From contig JAJNNX010000006.1 in NCBI GenBank assembly GCA_023159155.1, forward strand, positions 1,178,001 to 1,242,000: a stretch of 64,000 nt of DNA, given 5' to 3'. The notes under the pieces are model-generated. The model was given only the letters and a program-made list of their open reading frames with translations, was not told where the DNA came from and searched no databases. The position numbers were made by a program, and so were the translations under genes. Positions 33,786-47,320 of the stretch are shown here, in pieces. How positions within the stretch are numbered: the stretch's first letter is position 1; each line of letters opens with the position of its first letter. The stretch is from Ustulina deusta (taxonomy: Eukaryota; Ascomycota; Sordariomycetes; Xylariales; Xylariaceae).

Positions 33786-34297
33786 ATTGTCTCTTATACG
33801 CGTTGAAAATACGCGTTATATTTATCGGGATTTTTATAGAGAACTCGGCTATAATCGATTCAACGGTCTAAACGTGTTTTAAGGGCTAGTATACGTAACA
33901 TAAAGCGCAACGTTTAACACTTTCTAACTAGCTTGCCTCTCTGCTTAGCTAAAAGGCGGTTAGCTATATTTTTAACATAACACACTCGGGGCAGGAACGC
34001 TTGCGAATCTAGGTCAAGAATAAACTGAACAATCGCTTTTTTTTCTATTTCGGTTAATTTCGACTATATATCTTTGCTCCCACGCTTAGGCGTAATTCCG
34101 TTGATTCGGCAACGGAGGGTATTATCGGGGACGTGGTACATTTTGGCAAGTTTTGCAATAGGGATATGAGGGTCTTGTTTGCAAGCGGCGGCAGCGGTCT
34201 GTAGTCTGGTTTCTTTTGACACGTTCTCCATTGTTGTGGGTGGAAAAAATAAGTTTTGAGTAGTGAAAGGTTGCAAGGTTTGAAATTCTTGCCACAT
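33786..34297 (-). pseudogene. Relic of a pogo/Fot-type DNA transposase (N-terminal part)
   Basis: The minus strand reads METRLQ-like pogo N-terminus: SKETRLQTAAAACKQDPHI, IAKLAKMYHVPDNTLRCRI (psq-type helix-turn-helix), then past a stop LTEIEKKAIVQFILDLDSQ, and the CENP-B-type second DNA-binding region with ANRLLAKQRGKLV, and further broken pieces down to about 33786. The DDE catalytic domain is missing. Several stops, C-to-T like. It lies outside the 14-bp duplication that bounds the LINE and is a separate, older fragment. Confidence 0.8.
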
Positions 34298-34426
34298 GGT
34301 GATGAATCACATTATAATGCATCTTACCAACAGCCGGTAATATGTGGGTCTAGATGCATGCATTCCGCAACCCCGGTCCCAACGCCACCTAAAGAGAGAG
34401 GAGAAGACATTTGAGATTTTCGCATC

Positions 34427-34440
34427 GGTACTTAATCACT
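34427..34440. repeat. Target-site duplication, left copy (GGTACTTAATCACT)
   Basis: Perfect 14-bp direct repeat with 55883-55896. It sits exactly at the left border of the AT-rich block. Confidence 0.85.
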
Positions 34441-34465
34441 TGATTGATTGATTGATTGATTGATT
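34441..34465. repeat. (TGAT)n microsatellite, LINE 3' tail
   Basis: About six units of TGAT directly next to the left target duplication. Read on the minus strand it is an (AATC)n tail at the 3' end of the LINE, a tail type used by some non-LTR elements instead of poly(A). Confidence 0.75.
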
Positions 34466-36699
34466 CTGTTTAACGTTGGTACAGGGCAAAAACACCACTT
34501 CGTAGACCTCCCTAGGGGTATAGGACGTAGCAAGCTTTATCTATTTAATAGTAGTAATATTATAACAGGTATAATGTTAAATTATGTTTTGTAGGCTTAA
34601 TATTCTAGTGCTTATAGTTGCTATAACCCGATTTTTTAAGCTAAAAGCTAATTTTTTTGTTTTTTAGCTAAGTTCTCTAGTAGTATTAGTAAGTTCTAGC
34701 TTTTGCTATTTTTTTTATAGGTTATTATTAGTGTATTTACTAAAGTAAACAGTTATTTAGTGCTACTATTACGGCTTGTTTTTAGTGTTTTTATATTTTA
34801 TATATATTTTTAAGCTTTTTGATTTTTTATTATTACTATTCGAACGTTATAATTTTATTACTAAAAAAAGTTAACAATTAAATCTTTTTATTTTTTAGGC
34901 TTTTAGAGCTTAAAGTAGAACTATTTTTAGTTTTTTTTTTTTGCTTTTTTTTTTGTAAGCTTTTGTTTTTTTTTTGCGTTTTTTTTTAAATAACACTATT
35001 TTTTTTTCGGTTAAAAAAGTAAGCATATTTTATTATAGTAGCTTATTGCTTAATAGAACTTTTAAAAAACTATAAAATGTTTTGTTAGCTAAGCTTAGTA
35101 TTTATGCCTATTTATTATATTTTTTAGCTTTAGTTTATATAATTTTATTAGCTAGCTATTCTTTAGTTATTTTATATTATTATATTTTTTATTTAGTTTA
35201 AGTAGTTTAAGCTATTTGTTTTTATAAGTTTTTATAATTTTATAATATACTATATATTTTAAACTTTTTTTAAATATTTTTTTAAAATAAAAAATATAAA
35301 TATAATAGATTTTTATATTATTATAATTAAATTTATTATAGTACTATTTATAGTTTTTATAAACTAATAAAATATTTAAATATTAGTTTAAGGTTTTTTT
35401 AAGTAAATATAATACTTTTAAGTATTTTTTTAGCTTATATTTGATTTTTATTATTAAAAAGCTGCTAAAAATATTAATATTTTTATTTTCTAGCTAATTT
35501 TTTATTATTTGTTTAATTTTTAGTTTAATATTATGTTTTAGGCTAGCTATAGTAAATATTATGTTAAAGTTTTGGGTTTTTTTTTTTGTTTTAAGTTTTG
35601 TTTATATATTTGTTTATTTATTATTTTTAATATTGTAATACTTTAGACTTTAGCATATTTTAATATTATAACTTTTTATTAGTTTATATATTTTTATAAA
35701 AACTTATTATAATATAATTAAAGCGTTTTTTAAAACGTTTTATAATATTGCTATATTATTTATATAAAAAATAATAATAGTATTAGTTAAATATTGTTTT
35801 AGCGTTTTTTAGAGTTCTTTTAGTACTTTTAAAGCTTTTATATTAAATATTACTTTATAAAGATTTAAGTTTGCTTAGTTTTTTATAATTAGTATTTGTT
35901 TTTTATATATAGTATATCTATATCTAAGGCTATTTTTAGTTTTTAATTTATTTAAAAAAATAATAATATTAAATATTAATTAGTTAATAAATTATTTTTT
36001 AAATTTTTTTACTACTATTTTTTTATTAATATTTATAGTTAGGTTAGCTTTTAAGTTTTTTAAAAATTTAAATAAATATAATATTATTTATTTAATATTT
36101 AGTATTAGGTTAGCTATTATTTATAAGTTTATATAGGCTTACTATTAGCTGCTAGCTTTTTTGTTTTATTAGATTGTTTTTAGTACTATTTTAAGCGCTA
36201 ATAAATAGGTTTTATAAATTATTTTAATTTTAAAAGTATATTTATTTCTAGCTTGTTTTAGGGCTATATTTATTATTAAGATCTTGCTAGCTATAAAAAA
36301 GGCGTTTTTAAAAAACGTTTTTTATATTAGAAGTACTTCTTGTACTATTTTTAGTAATATTTGCTAAACTGTTTATATATAGCTTTCTAGCTTTATACTA
36401 ACTGTTTGGTAGTAATTACTTGCTATTTTGCTTACTAGTTTTTTTTATTTTTTATACTAGGCTTTATATTTATATAAAAATACTAATATAAGAATTAAGT
36501 TTATTATTTTTTAAAGCTTTATAGCTAAAAAGCTTTAATATAGTTAGCTATTTTTATTTTTTTAGCTGCTTTTTTTTTTATATGTTATTAGAACTATAGT
36601 TTTTTGTTTAAATAAATATTTAGCTAATATAGCGCTAAGACTTATTTAAGCTTAAAAAAGTTATTTAGTAGAACTGGTATAACTTTAGTGCTATTTCTA

Positions 36700-37574
36700 A
36701 GATTAATAGTAGAGTTAGTTCTAGTTTAGTTTTTTATAAAATAGATAACTTTTATTTTTTTGGAGGCAAATATTATTTTATTAGCTTATTTATATTCTAA
36801 AATTTTGTTTATTTATTTTTTGGCCTTTTTAGTGCTTTATTTTAGGGTTTTTTTATAGCTAGTACTGCTATATTATTAGCATAGCTTTATTTATTTAGGT
36901 CTTTTTTTACTAGTTTATATAAGTATAGCATATAAAATATTAGTAATATTAAAAAGCTTTGCAGTATATTATAGTTAGCTATTTTTAGTATTGTTAATAT
37001 ATTTTTTAAATATATAATAATTGTTTATTTTATTAAAAAGCTTTTTATAATTTTTATAATTAAGCTAAGCTAGCTTTGTTTTATTATTCTAGTTATAAGT
37101 TTATTTTTTAATAAAATATTAAATATTTTTTATATATTTAAAGTAATTAGCGTGGCTATTATTTTGTTTACTAAAGTAAGCTTGATATTATATATTAAGC
37201 TAGCTATTAAATCTATTATTAACTTTTTAAATATTATATTAGTATATTATAAGCTTATTAGACCGGTTTATAGAATTATTTAGATTATTTATTATGCTAT
37301 AAATTTTTTAAAGTTTTTGTTTATATATAAAAATAAAATAATTGGTTTTTAAGATTAGTATAATGTAAAGTTGGTTTTGTTTACTTTTAAAAATAAGACT
37401 ATACTAGTTTTTTTTTAAACTTTTAGAAAAATGCTATATTTTAGGCACTTTTTTAGTAGATTCTAGTAATATTTTTTTATTATAAACTATGCTACAATAA
37501 AATATTTTATTATTACTAGGTTTTTATTTAGTAATATTAATATTACTTTAGTAATATATCTTTAGGCTTTTTTT
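36700..37574 (-). pseudogene. LINE reverse-transcriptase domain (RIP-mutated)
   Basis: In one minus-strand frame with stops mostly at TAA/TAG (as from CAA/CAG), non-LTR RT motifs can be followed in order: a KPNKxNYTLPxSYRPI-like block seen as KVNKTNFTLY, an ITLxIQK block (KIIATLITLNIQK), the palm motif YADD seen as YANN (codons at 36883-36872), and the following INKILEYK...ANKIIFASKKIKV. Upstream continuity is broken at 37574 by the Gypsy LTR. Downstream to 34466 is the remaining LINE 3' part, where I could not recognise the RNase H domain. Confidence 0.75.
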
Positions 37575-37754
37575 TGTTATAAATAAGAAGTTCACAAGGT
37601 CAGGTATAATATATGGAGGGATAAGTTATATATTTAGTAAGGTTGGCTTATAAAACTAAAGCTTAAAAAAAGGAAAATTCTCTATCGAAGTAGGTGCGGA
37701 CATAGTATATATATATAGTAAGTGTGTACTAGTCCTAGTATGCCAGGCATAACA
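37575..37754 (-). repeat. Gypsy LTR (3' LTR of the element)
   Basis: 180 bp, begins TGTTATAAAT and ends GGCATAACA (TG...CA). Aligns with 44977-45154 along its length; differences are almost all transitions, in both directions. Confidence 0.85.
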
Positions 37755-37756
37755 AC

Positions 37757-37772
37757 TATTTTTCCTTTCTTA
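37757..37772 (-). other. Polypurine tract next to Gypsy 3' LTR
   Basis: On the minus strand AAGAAAGGAAAAATAG, immediately before the LTR start. It primes plus-strand DNA synthesis in LTR elements and fixes the orientation. Confidence 0.6.
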
Positions 37773-40700
37773 GTTAGGTTATTTTTAACCTAATATATAT
37801 AAGTATGCAAGATATAAAGTATATAGTATAAGTAGGTAGTATATATATATATAGATAAGGGGTAATTTAAGTATAAAGTTTATATAGAATTAAGGTAATA
37901 TATATGCGATTAATGCAGTACAATTAATTAAATATTTATAGGTATAAATATATAAGTACTTATATTATATTAGTAATATATAGTATTATTATTATTATTA
38001 TTAATATAAATATTTTAGTACTTATATAGTATTATTAATTAGAAGTTTTAATATATATATAATATAATATATATATATATATTATATATTTAAGTATATA
38101 GTAAATTTTAATACTAGTAATTTAAGCGTAAGCTATATATAAATTACTTATAAAACTAATCTAGTTTTATATAAATATTTTAGCTTAATTTTTTTTTTCT
38201 TTTTTTTTTTAGCTACTACTATTATTATTATTTATTAGTTTTAGCTACTTACGCATATTACTACTATTATTTTTTCCTTTTTTTATTTTATTTTTATACC
38301 TTTTTTTTTTTTTTTTTTACGCTTGTATTACTATATCTAATACTATTTCTAACCTTTCTTACGTCTTTTTTAATAAAAAGTTTTTATAGAACTACTACAA
38401 CTGTTGCTTCTAGCGCCTTGCTTGCTAAAAGGTTATAAACAGCTATAATTATTATAATTATAAGTAATATATATGTAAGCAGGCTACTAAAGCTAAAAAT
38501 AAAGCTTATAAGCGTAGACCTACTAAATCTCTAGTTTATAATACGTATATGTACTAATGCTGTTTTAGCAGTACTTATAACAAGGCTTAGCTTAATTTCG
38601 GCTAGCTTATTTAAGTTATTTATATTATAAAAAAAGCTAGGGCGTTTTTTTATAATAAGTACTAAAAAAAACATAAAACATACAACCTTATAAATAGATT
38701 TATATCTATTTTATATTAGTATTAGTACTAACCTAGATTTTTTATTTAATTAAGTTCTAGGTTTAATATTTTTTAATATAGTTTGTATTAATAAATTGCT
38801 AGACTAGTTTTACTAGTTTTTTAATCTTAAAATAAATATAAATAATAATAAAATTATTAATAAAATAAGTTTGGTTGGTTAGCAAGTTTTTATAAAGCTT
38901 TATTAGTAGTTAGCTAATATTTAATTTTATTTATTAAAAGCGTTTTGTTATTTTTTGGTAATTTATTACGTATAGTTTAGCTTTACTAGCAAACTTAGCA
39001 ATACTAAAATAAATAGTTCTTTTATTATTTTATTAGGTTTTTATAAGTTATTTATATATTTTTAGAACATTTGTACTATATATTTTTAATTAATAGTGCA
39101 ACAAAAGAACATTTTATTTTAAGTAATAGTATTTTTTTTTTTAATACTATAAATATTTTTATTTAATCTTATTTTATATTATTATTTAATATAAATAAAT
39201 AATTAATTAATATAAAGCATATTTTTGCGTAATTATTATATATTTTTAATTTAAAGATTATAGTTATATACTATAAATATTAGCTATTTGTTATTTTATA
39301 ATAAAGTTAAAAAAAACAATTATAAATATTTATAATTAAACAACTTGGGTTATTATTATAGTTGCTATAATAAACTTAAATATTTATTATTTTAATAAAA
39401 TTTAATTTTGGAAGTAGTTTATATATAGCTTAATAGTAAGGCATAAATTAAGTATTTAAAATAATTAGTTCGATTCTAACTATATAGGTTTTTTGTAAGT
39501 TTATTTTTATTAACTTGCTAAAGTTTCGGGCCGATATAATTATTAAATTAGTTAAGTTTTTAAGCAATAGGGCTAAGTACTTTTAAATAAAAATAAAAAT
39601 AATTAATTTTTTATTATTATTATTTTAGATATAAATTATTAAGTTAAAAGTTCTTTTTTTTATAACTTTGCTATTATTTAAAAGCTTATATTATTTTAAG
39701 TGCTATAATATTAGTAGCTAATATTTATTAATTATATTTAGTTAGCTAGCCTTTTTATTTAATCTTATAATATAACTTATAGTTATATATTTATTTTATT
39801 ATTATATTTTTAACTTTTTATTTATTTAAATTATTTATAAAGTTTAATATAAATAGGTTATATATAGTATTAGTTTTTTAAAGCTTAAATAGTTAAATAG
39901 AAAAAATATTATAAAAATAAGCATATTGTGCTAAAAGTACAAAGCGATACGCCTGCGATCTAATATAACTAAAGATCTAGAATAGGCCAATAAATTTAGG
40001 TATAAGTTTAAAATATTTAAAACTTAAGTTTTTTATAAATAATGCTATTATATTTCTAATTTTATAAGTTATAAGTTTATATTTAATATTATAGTATTTT
40101 TAATGCTTTTTAACTATAATTTGTTACTAATTTTTTAAATTATTTTTAATAATTTATAATTTTTGCAATTATTTCTATACTACTAGTACCTTTTTTAAAA
40201 TAAAATTATTTTTAACAAATAGTCTAAACTTTAATATATAGCTATATAAAGCTTTAAAAAATAATTTGCTAGTTATATTATTAATAGCTAAATTAATTAT
40301 AAAATATATTTAAAGGAATAATTATAGCTAATTAGTTTGTTTATTATTAATAAAGTATTTAAAATAGTTCTTAATTGTTTAATTTATATGTTTTATTTAT
40401 TTATTAGTTCTAAAGTAAAATATAACCGAATGTTTTTTTTTAATTTTAAAGTAATAGTATAAGTTTAACTAGAAATAACTAATAAAAAAAAAGCTATAGT
40501 TTAATATAATACTTATAAAACTTTTATAAATATATTTGATTTTTTAATAAAATAAAGTAATAAACTATATTAAAATTATTTTAGTATTAATAAAAAATAA
40601 ATATATTAATTTAATAAATCTATTAATAATTATTAAAATATAATTAATTTAGTAGTTTTTATAAAAAATTAAAAGTAGTTTAATTATAAAGTTTATAAAT

Positions 40701-42234
40701 AGTTTTTATATAAGAGCTAAAAATATAAATAAAACATTAAGTTTATTATATTTTTAGTAATATTTTGTTTTTAATTTAAAGTATATTATATAACTATTTA
40801 TATAGTTATTAATATTTGCTTTTATTTTTAACTAAAAAAACTTATACTATAGTAGTTCAAATATATGTTTTTGTTTAAAATGCTTTATTAATAAATTATT
40901 ATAATATAATTTAATAAGCTAAAAATAAACAGATTTTTAAAAAAAAAATATAAACTTTATTTTTATAATATAAAAATTTTTTTTTAATTATTTATTAAAG
41001 GTCTATAAGCTTTCTAGTATTAATGTACTTTTTAATTAATTTATATTTAGGGTTTTTTTATTAAATATTTCAGATTATATTTTATAAACTTTGCAATATA
41101 TCTAGATTTTAGAAGTTTTTATTACTTATAGCTATTTATACCTATATATATATAACTGCCTATACAAAAATAGTTCTTTTTTTAAAGGGTTAAGTAGTAT
41201 ATATTTTGCTTACTAATATTTTTAGGTACTTATTAAAAATTTTGGTTTATATTACTGCAATTTTTTTTTTTAGTATTAAAAAAAAATTAATATTTTGGGG
41301 CAAATTATTTATATAATTAAGTTAACGCAATAAAAGATTAGCTCTGTTTTGTTTGTTTTATTTATATTTAATAATAAAATCAAAAAAAATTAAATATATA
41401 TACTAATAAGCTTGCTTTTTATTTAGCTTCAGAGTTTTTATAAATATTTAAAAATTATTATAGTTAGTTAATATTTTAACTAATAATTTATTTTTTTAAA
41501 AATAATATTACTAATACTTAAAATATTTTATAATTATAAATATTTTTTAATTTAAAGTTTTATAATTTGATTCTATATTAATAAATTTGCAAAAATAAAA
41601 TATAATAGGACGCTATTTATTTTAACTATTTTTTTAAAAAAAGTTTTTTGCTAGTATTGCTTTAAAAAAATTAATTTTTACTAATATTTACTTTTTAAAG
41701 TTAAAATATATAAAAAAAATAGTTTTTCTAAATAAGTTTTAAAGCTTTTTAAAAACTTTTACTATAAAATAGTTTAAAAAAATTTGATTTTTTTTTATTC
41801 TAGTTATGCTTTTTTTTAAATACTAAGTTAAAAAAGCAACAATTTAAAAATATTTTTTAATAAAGCGCTAATAAAAGTTATAAAACCTTAAGAACTATTA
41901 TAGTTTATAATAAAAATTAAAAAACAGTTATTATTTAATTATATTAATATAATTAAAGTTTATTTTAATATTTTAACTAAATATAATATATCTAAAAAAT
42001 TTAAGTTTTTTTTAATAAAACTAATATTTTAAAAACTTAGCATATAGCTTAATATTTTAAAGTTTTTTAATAATTTTTTAAATATATTTTATATAAGATT
42101 TTTTATTTATAAAAAATATAAAAATATTATTTAAATATATAATATAAAATATATTTAAAATATTATATAAACTTATAAATATAACTAAAAATTTGTAATA
42201 GCTATAATATATATAAAAAGCTATTTTTTAATTA

Positions 42235-42300
42235 TTTTTTTTTTAATTCGGATATAATAATAAGTATTTTTAAGATCAATTTTAATAAATATTTTAATAT
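42235..42300 (-). pseudogene. Gypsy reverse-transcriptase fragment
   Basis: The minus strand reads KIDLKNTYYYIRIK at 42283-42242, the RIP-altered form of the Gypsy RT block KLDLRxAYxxIRIK. The next codons keep the same frame for some distance with stops. Confidence 0.7.
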
Positions 42301-43380
42301 ATATAAATTTATTTATTAATTCTAAAAAAAAAAAAAAAGTATAGCAATTTTTTTACGTAATATAGTTAAGTTTTAAACTTTTATTTTTTTTAAGAATAAA
42401 TAAAATAAAAGCTCTAGCTAGGCTTTTAGATTTTTATATTTTTTTATTAGCTATTATTTTTATAAACTATTTTTAAAGTTTTTTTAGTTTATTTTAGGCT
42501 AATAAATAAATAAAATAATAAAGTATTATAGCATTGTTTTATAAATTAATTGCTAAATCTTTTTGTTTAGAATATAAAAAAATACTAGCTTTATTAGTAT
42601 TAAAAAAATTAGCTAAGTTATAAAATTTTAGCAGAACATTTTTAAAACTAGTGCAATTCTTTTTAGTTTTTAATTCTTTTAACTAAAAAATTTAAAAAAA
42701 TATATAATAGCTTAATAATTTTTTTTATTTTTATAAGCTCTAGCAAATTAATAAACTATAACTAACTTAAAATACTTAGGTTTTAAACTATAAAACTAAT
42801 AATTTAAACTTAAATTAAGTATAATTTTTTAGTTCTTTAATATAATTTAAAAAAAAAACACTAGATTTTTTTTTAATTAATTATTTTAGTTAATAGCAAT
42901 ACAAATATATTAAAATTTTTAAATTATTTTATAATTATTAATAAGTTTATAAATAACTTAATAAATATTATAACTAAAAAATCTATTTTTAATAATATAT
43001 TATAAAACATAAATATAAAATAGAGCTTTTTTTAGTTTGTTATATAAAGCAAAAATATAACTAATATAATTATATTTAATATAAAAATCTAAATTAATAA
43101 ATATTTTTAATAAAATAAATATTATATAAAATATAAAATTAATATAAAATAAATATAAAAAGTTATAGTTTTAGCTTAAGCTTTATAGCTAAAACTAAAA
43201 CTATTTTTTAATTTTTTAATTATTATTTAAATATTTATTAAAATATACTAAAAAAATATATCAATAATCTTAGTCTAAATAATAGTTATTTTTTTATAAA
43301 TAATAAAATATATTAGAGTTTTTTTGTTTTTAGTCTAACTAAATTTTTTAAATCTAACGTTTTTAATTTTTTAGTAAATA

Positions 43381-43440
43381 TTGCTAGTTGGGTTCTTTAT
43401 ATTTATAACTAATATAATCTGTTTTTTTACAATTAAAGCA
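43381..43440 (-). pseudogene. Gag CCHC zinc-knuckle fragment
   Basis: The minus strand reads CFNCKKTDYISYKYKEPN. This is a C-x2-C-x4-H-x4-C knuckle in which the histidine and the last cysteine have each become tyrosine, both explained by single G-to-A or C-to-T changes (CAT to TAT, TGT to TAT). It marks the end of gag, upstream of RT in the minus direction. Confidence 0.7.
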
Positions 43441-44976
43441 GAAAAGGTCCTAGGTATTACTATCTTGCTTCGGGCAGTTATTAGGGTTATTTTATATCTA
43501 TTTTTAAAATATATTAAGGGTATATTAGCTAGGATATTTTAAAAGTAATAACTTTTTAAATATATAATTATTAAAAAGTTACTAATTTAAATAAAGTTAT
43601 TTTAATTAGTTATAATACTAACAATTATTTTAGTTCTAAATTATATTATAATATTTTTAGTTTTAACCAAAATAATCCTTATTATTAAAGTATTTTTATT
43701 TAAAAAAGCTTTAGTATTATTATTAATTCTAAAGTTTATTAATATTAGTTTAATTAATATTTAAATATAAAAGTTTTTATGAAAGCTTTATAGCTTTAAA
43801 AGCTAAAATTATTAGTTTTTAATAATACTATACTATATTTATTATTATTAATTTTTTTTAAAATAATAGATTATTAAAATTTATAATTTTTTATTAAAGC
43901 AGATTAATTAGTTTTTAGTAATACAATATAACTTTTTTATTATTGCTTTATTATTTTTTTTAAATTTTAATCTAAAATAAATATTAATTAAATATTTTAA
44001 AGTTTTAATTAGTTTATTATTAAGCTTTTTTTAACTGCTAACTAATATTTATAATAAAAAAAATTAATTAGCAAATTAAAGTTTTAGTCTAATTAACAAA
44101 AATTTTTTAATTAGATTTATAAAAAAAGCAATCCTAGCACGTTTTTTTTTTAAAAAAAACTTAATACTAGTTTTTATAATTCTAGTTTATTTTGCTAACT
44201 ATATAAATAATTTAAATCTAAGCTTATTAAAACTTTTTTTATAAATTTTTAAATATAGATTTTAGTTTTTTAATTTATTTAATTTATTAGTTATAAATAA
44301 ACTATATAATAAATAAAAAGTATTTAAATTTTAAAAAATAATTAAAATTAATGTTTGATTTTTTATTATTATTGTAATATTTATAATAATAAAATAATTA
44401 ATAGTTAGAACTGCTTAAATTTAATTTGTTAAATAATAATAAAAAAAATAAAAAAATAAGTAATAAGTTAGAATTAAAAAAGTTATGTTGTTTTTAGTGC
44501 TAACTTTTACGTTCTAGGTAAAAAGTATAAAAAAAATCTAAAAAGTTAAAAGATTTAAAGTTTTTTAAATTTTTAGCTTTTTTTTTAATATTTATATTTT
44601 TTGGGTTTCTGTTTTAATATTAATTTATATACGTTTATAAGTTAAAATCTTTTTGATCTAAAAATAAGTTATTTTTATTTTTTTAGCTATTTATTTATTT
44701 TTTTAAGTTTTATTTTAAACTAAATATTTTATTATAATAAAAATTAATTAATACTTTTAAATTATAAAGTACTATTATTATTTTAATAACTAAGTATTAA
44801 ACTATTACTAAGTTTTAATTTTTAACTTTTATCTAAAAAAAAATTAGTATAGTTTTATTAGCTATTTATAGCTAATTTGTTTTCTTTAAAGAGTATTAAT
44901 CTAGTTAATAGTCCGGGGTTTTTAGGGGCTATTATATAGATATATTATAAATAACTTTAAAAAAAAGCTTTAAAAT

Positions 44977-45154
44977 TATTATAAATAGAAAGTTTACAAA
45001 GTTAGGTACAATATATAAAAAGATAAGTTATATATTTAGTAAGGTTAGCTTATAAAACTAAAGCTTAAAAAAAAAGATTTTTTATTAAAGTAGGTGCAGA
45101 TATAGTATATATATATAGTAAGTGTGTACTGGTCCTAGTATGCTAGGCATGACA
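44977..45154 (-). repeat. Gypsy LTR (5' LTR of the element)
   Basis: 178 bp; starts TATTATAAAT on the plus strand (TG changed to TA) and ends GCATGACA. Partner of 37575-37754. Confidence 0.85.
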
Positions 45155-45239
45155 TTTTTATAGTTATTTTATAGTTTTAAAAAAAATATAATTAATTATT
45201 AGGTTTTAAAAACTTAACTATTAGTAAGTTGTTTTTTAA

Positions 45240-45870
45240 GTTAAATTTTTTTAGAATATTTTTAGTAAAATATTTAGCTTTTTTTTTGTTTTAACTATTA
45301 TTTTATTACTATTTATAAATAATAGCAAAATAATTGTCCCTTTTTGTTTGTATTAATTTATTACTTCTAATAGCTTTTTGTCTGATTTTGTTTTATTGAT
45401 TTACTTTTGCTAGTATTTTTTTTTTGCTTTTCTAACTATAGTAAGTAGTTCTTGCTAGGTAGCTTTTATGTTTTTAGTGTTTAGTAACCTTTTAAAGTCT
45501 GCTTATGCTTTTATATATTTTATTATTTATTATAGTACTGCTTTGCTTTATTTCTGTTTTTTTATTCTAATAGTTTTTATATAAATTAATATTAGGGTTA
45601 TTAGTACTTTTATAGCTTTTTTGACCTACTCTGCGCTTATAGTTTTTTTTATATTCGGCAATATATTAGCCCTTATATTAATTAGGTTCCTTAATTATAC
45701 TAGTTCTTTATTTTTAATAAAGATTTTGATTATTTTTTTTAGAAAATATATTAAATCTTTTTAAAAAAACGTTATTTATAGTAGCTTATAGTCTAATAGG
45801 GTTTCTAGCTCCTCGGCTACTTGGCTTTTAATAAAAAGTATATTTAAAAATAATATATTTATAATATACC
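45240..45870 (-). pseudogene. LINE ORF2 endonuclease-RT linker fragment
   Basis: One minus-strand frame runs about 600 bp with stops that are mostly TAA/TAG in place of probable CAA/CAG. It includes VAEELETLLDYKLL, KKTISAE, then ELLTIVRKAKKKY, INKTKSDKKLLEVIN, and KIIVKTKKKLNILLKIF. The spacing and character (RKAKKxYxxKxI ... then ...KAxxLLxxF) match the segment between endonuclease and RT in fungal LINEs. It is separated from the RT at 37.5 kb exactly by the Gypsy element. Confidence 0.65.
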
Positions 45871-47320
45871 TTACTTGGTATATTAGTTCTTTTAGCTTGC
45901 TTATAAAATTTATTCTTATTTTAGCTAACTAGTTTATAACTTTTTATCTTTTATAAAGTATTATTGCTTTTAGTTCCTAGTCCAAGTACTAGGTATTTAG
46001 GTTTTTTACTATAAAGCAGTTCTTTAGTAGCTCTAGTACTATAATATATTTTATTATTACGTTTATATTTAAAGCTTTATAATATATTAGCAGCTTATAA
46101 TTATTAATATTAAGCTATATTAAGTTTTTATAATAGATTAGAGCTTTTTTTTTTGTTTTTAGTTCTTTTTATATTTTAATATATATTATAACCCTAAGCT
46201 TATTAATTTTTTAAATATTCTAAATATTTACTGGCCTAAAGTTTTAGTATTTTTAGTATATTTATGTTTTTTTGTTTTTTTTTGTTAATTTATAGTTTTA
46301 TAATTACTACTATATTTATTTCTTTGTTTTAGTATTTTTATAGAAATATCAAATAGTTGTCCGCTCTATACCCTATATTATAAACTGTTATACTTATTGT
46401 TCTAGGGGCCTAAGCTAGGGCTTTTTTTTAATGTTGTTTAGTTATATTTTTGTTTTATTATTAGTTCTATTGCTTCTTGGTTTAGTAGGTTTGCTAGGTT
46501 GGTTCTTTAGTCCTTTGGCTTTTTTTTAAAAGTTTTTTAGTATTTTAGTAAGTATTATAGTAATAGCTTGTGCTATTTTTACAAGTTCTTTTATTTTAAA
46601 GAAAGGAACTAAAGTTATATATAAAAAGGTTATTAGGGCTATAGCAGTAATTTTGTTCTTTATTTTATTATTTTTTTTTGTTTTGCTAGATATTATACCT
46701 AAAGATAAAATTATTATAATTATAGCTTTAATGCTTAACTTTTTTTATAGCTATTTTATAAGCATTAAAAAGGCTTTTTTTTTATTACTATTGCTTTATT
46801 GTTTTAGTTTTTTTATTACTGCTGCTTTTTTTTCTATAGCAGCTATTATTAGCGGGAAGTTTTTATTATTATATTTCCTATTCCCGGCCTGTTTTATAGC
46901 TTTTATTTTAGCTTATAACAAAAAAATTACTATACTGTTTATTTTTTTAAGCTTTGCTAAGCAGTTGTTATAGTCTGCTAAATAAGGGCTATAGCAGTTT
47001 ATATATCTTAGTAGTGCAGTATATTCTTTATTATTTATAAAGTTATAAGAATTAGTTCATATGTTATAATTCTTATATAAGAGTTTTTTATTATAGAACT
47101 TTATTATATAGTATTTTTAGTATTTTAGGTTATAGCAAATAATATAGTTTTGTTTTTTTTTTTTATAAAAGAGCTTGCTAACTAAAAATAGTCTAAATTT
47201 TTATACTAATTTTTTAAAAGCTACTATTTAAGTTGTTTTTTTTATTTATAAATTAATATTTTTATAAAATATATATATATTAATTAAAATAGTTCCTATT
47301 TATATTTTGATTTTTATAGC

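Larger units (their letters stand above)
37575..45154 (-). mobile_element. Gypsy-type LTR retrotransposon, RIP-mutated
   Basis: 7.58 kb, bounded by two direct LTRs of about 180 bp (37575-37754 and 44977-45154). Orientation is minus: the purine-rich AAGAAAGGAAAAATAG tract lies immediately inside the left LTR as a polypurine tract should in that orientation, and gag and RT relics read on the minus strand in the order gag (43.4 kb) then RT (42.2 kb). The flanking bases are TTTTT on both sides, compatible with a 4-5 bp target duplication but not diagnostic. No intact ORF. Confidence 0.85.

Noticed and set aside
46653..46973. 106-codon hydrophobic frame in the AT-rich block
   Set aside because: Phe/Ile/Leu-rich product of T-rich sequence inside a RIP-mutated LINE segment, read on the strand opposite to the element.
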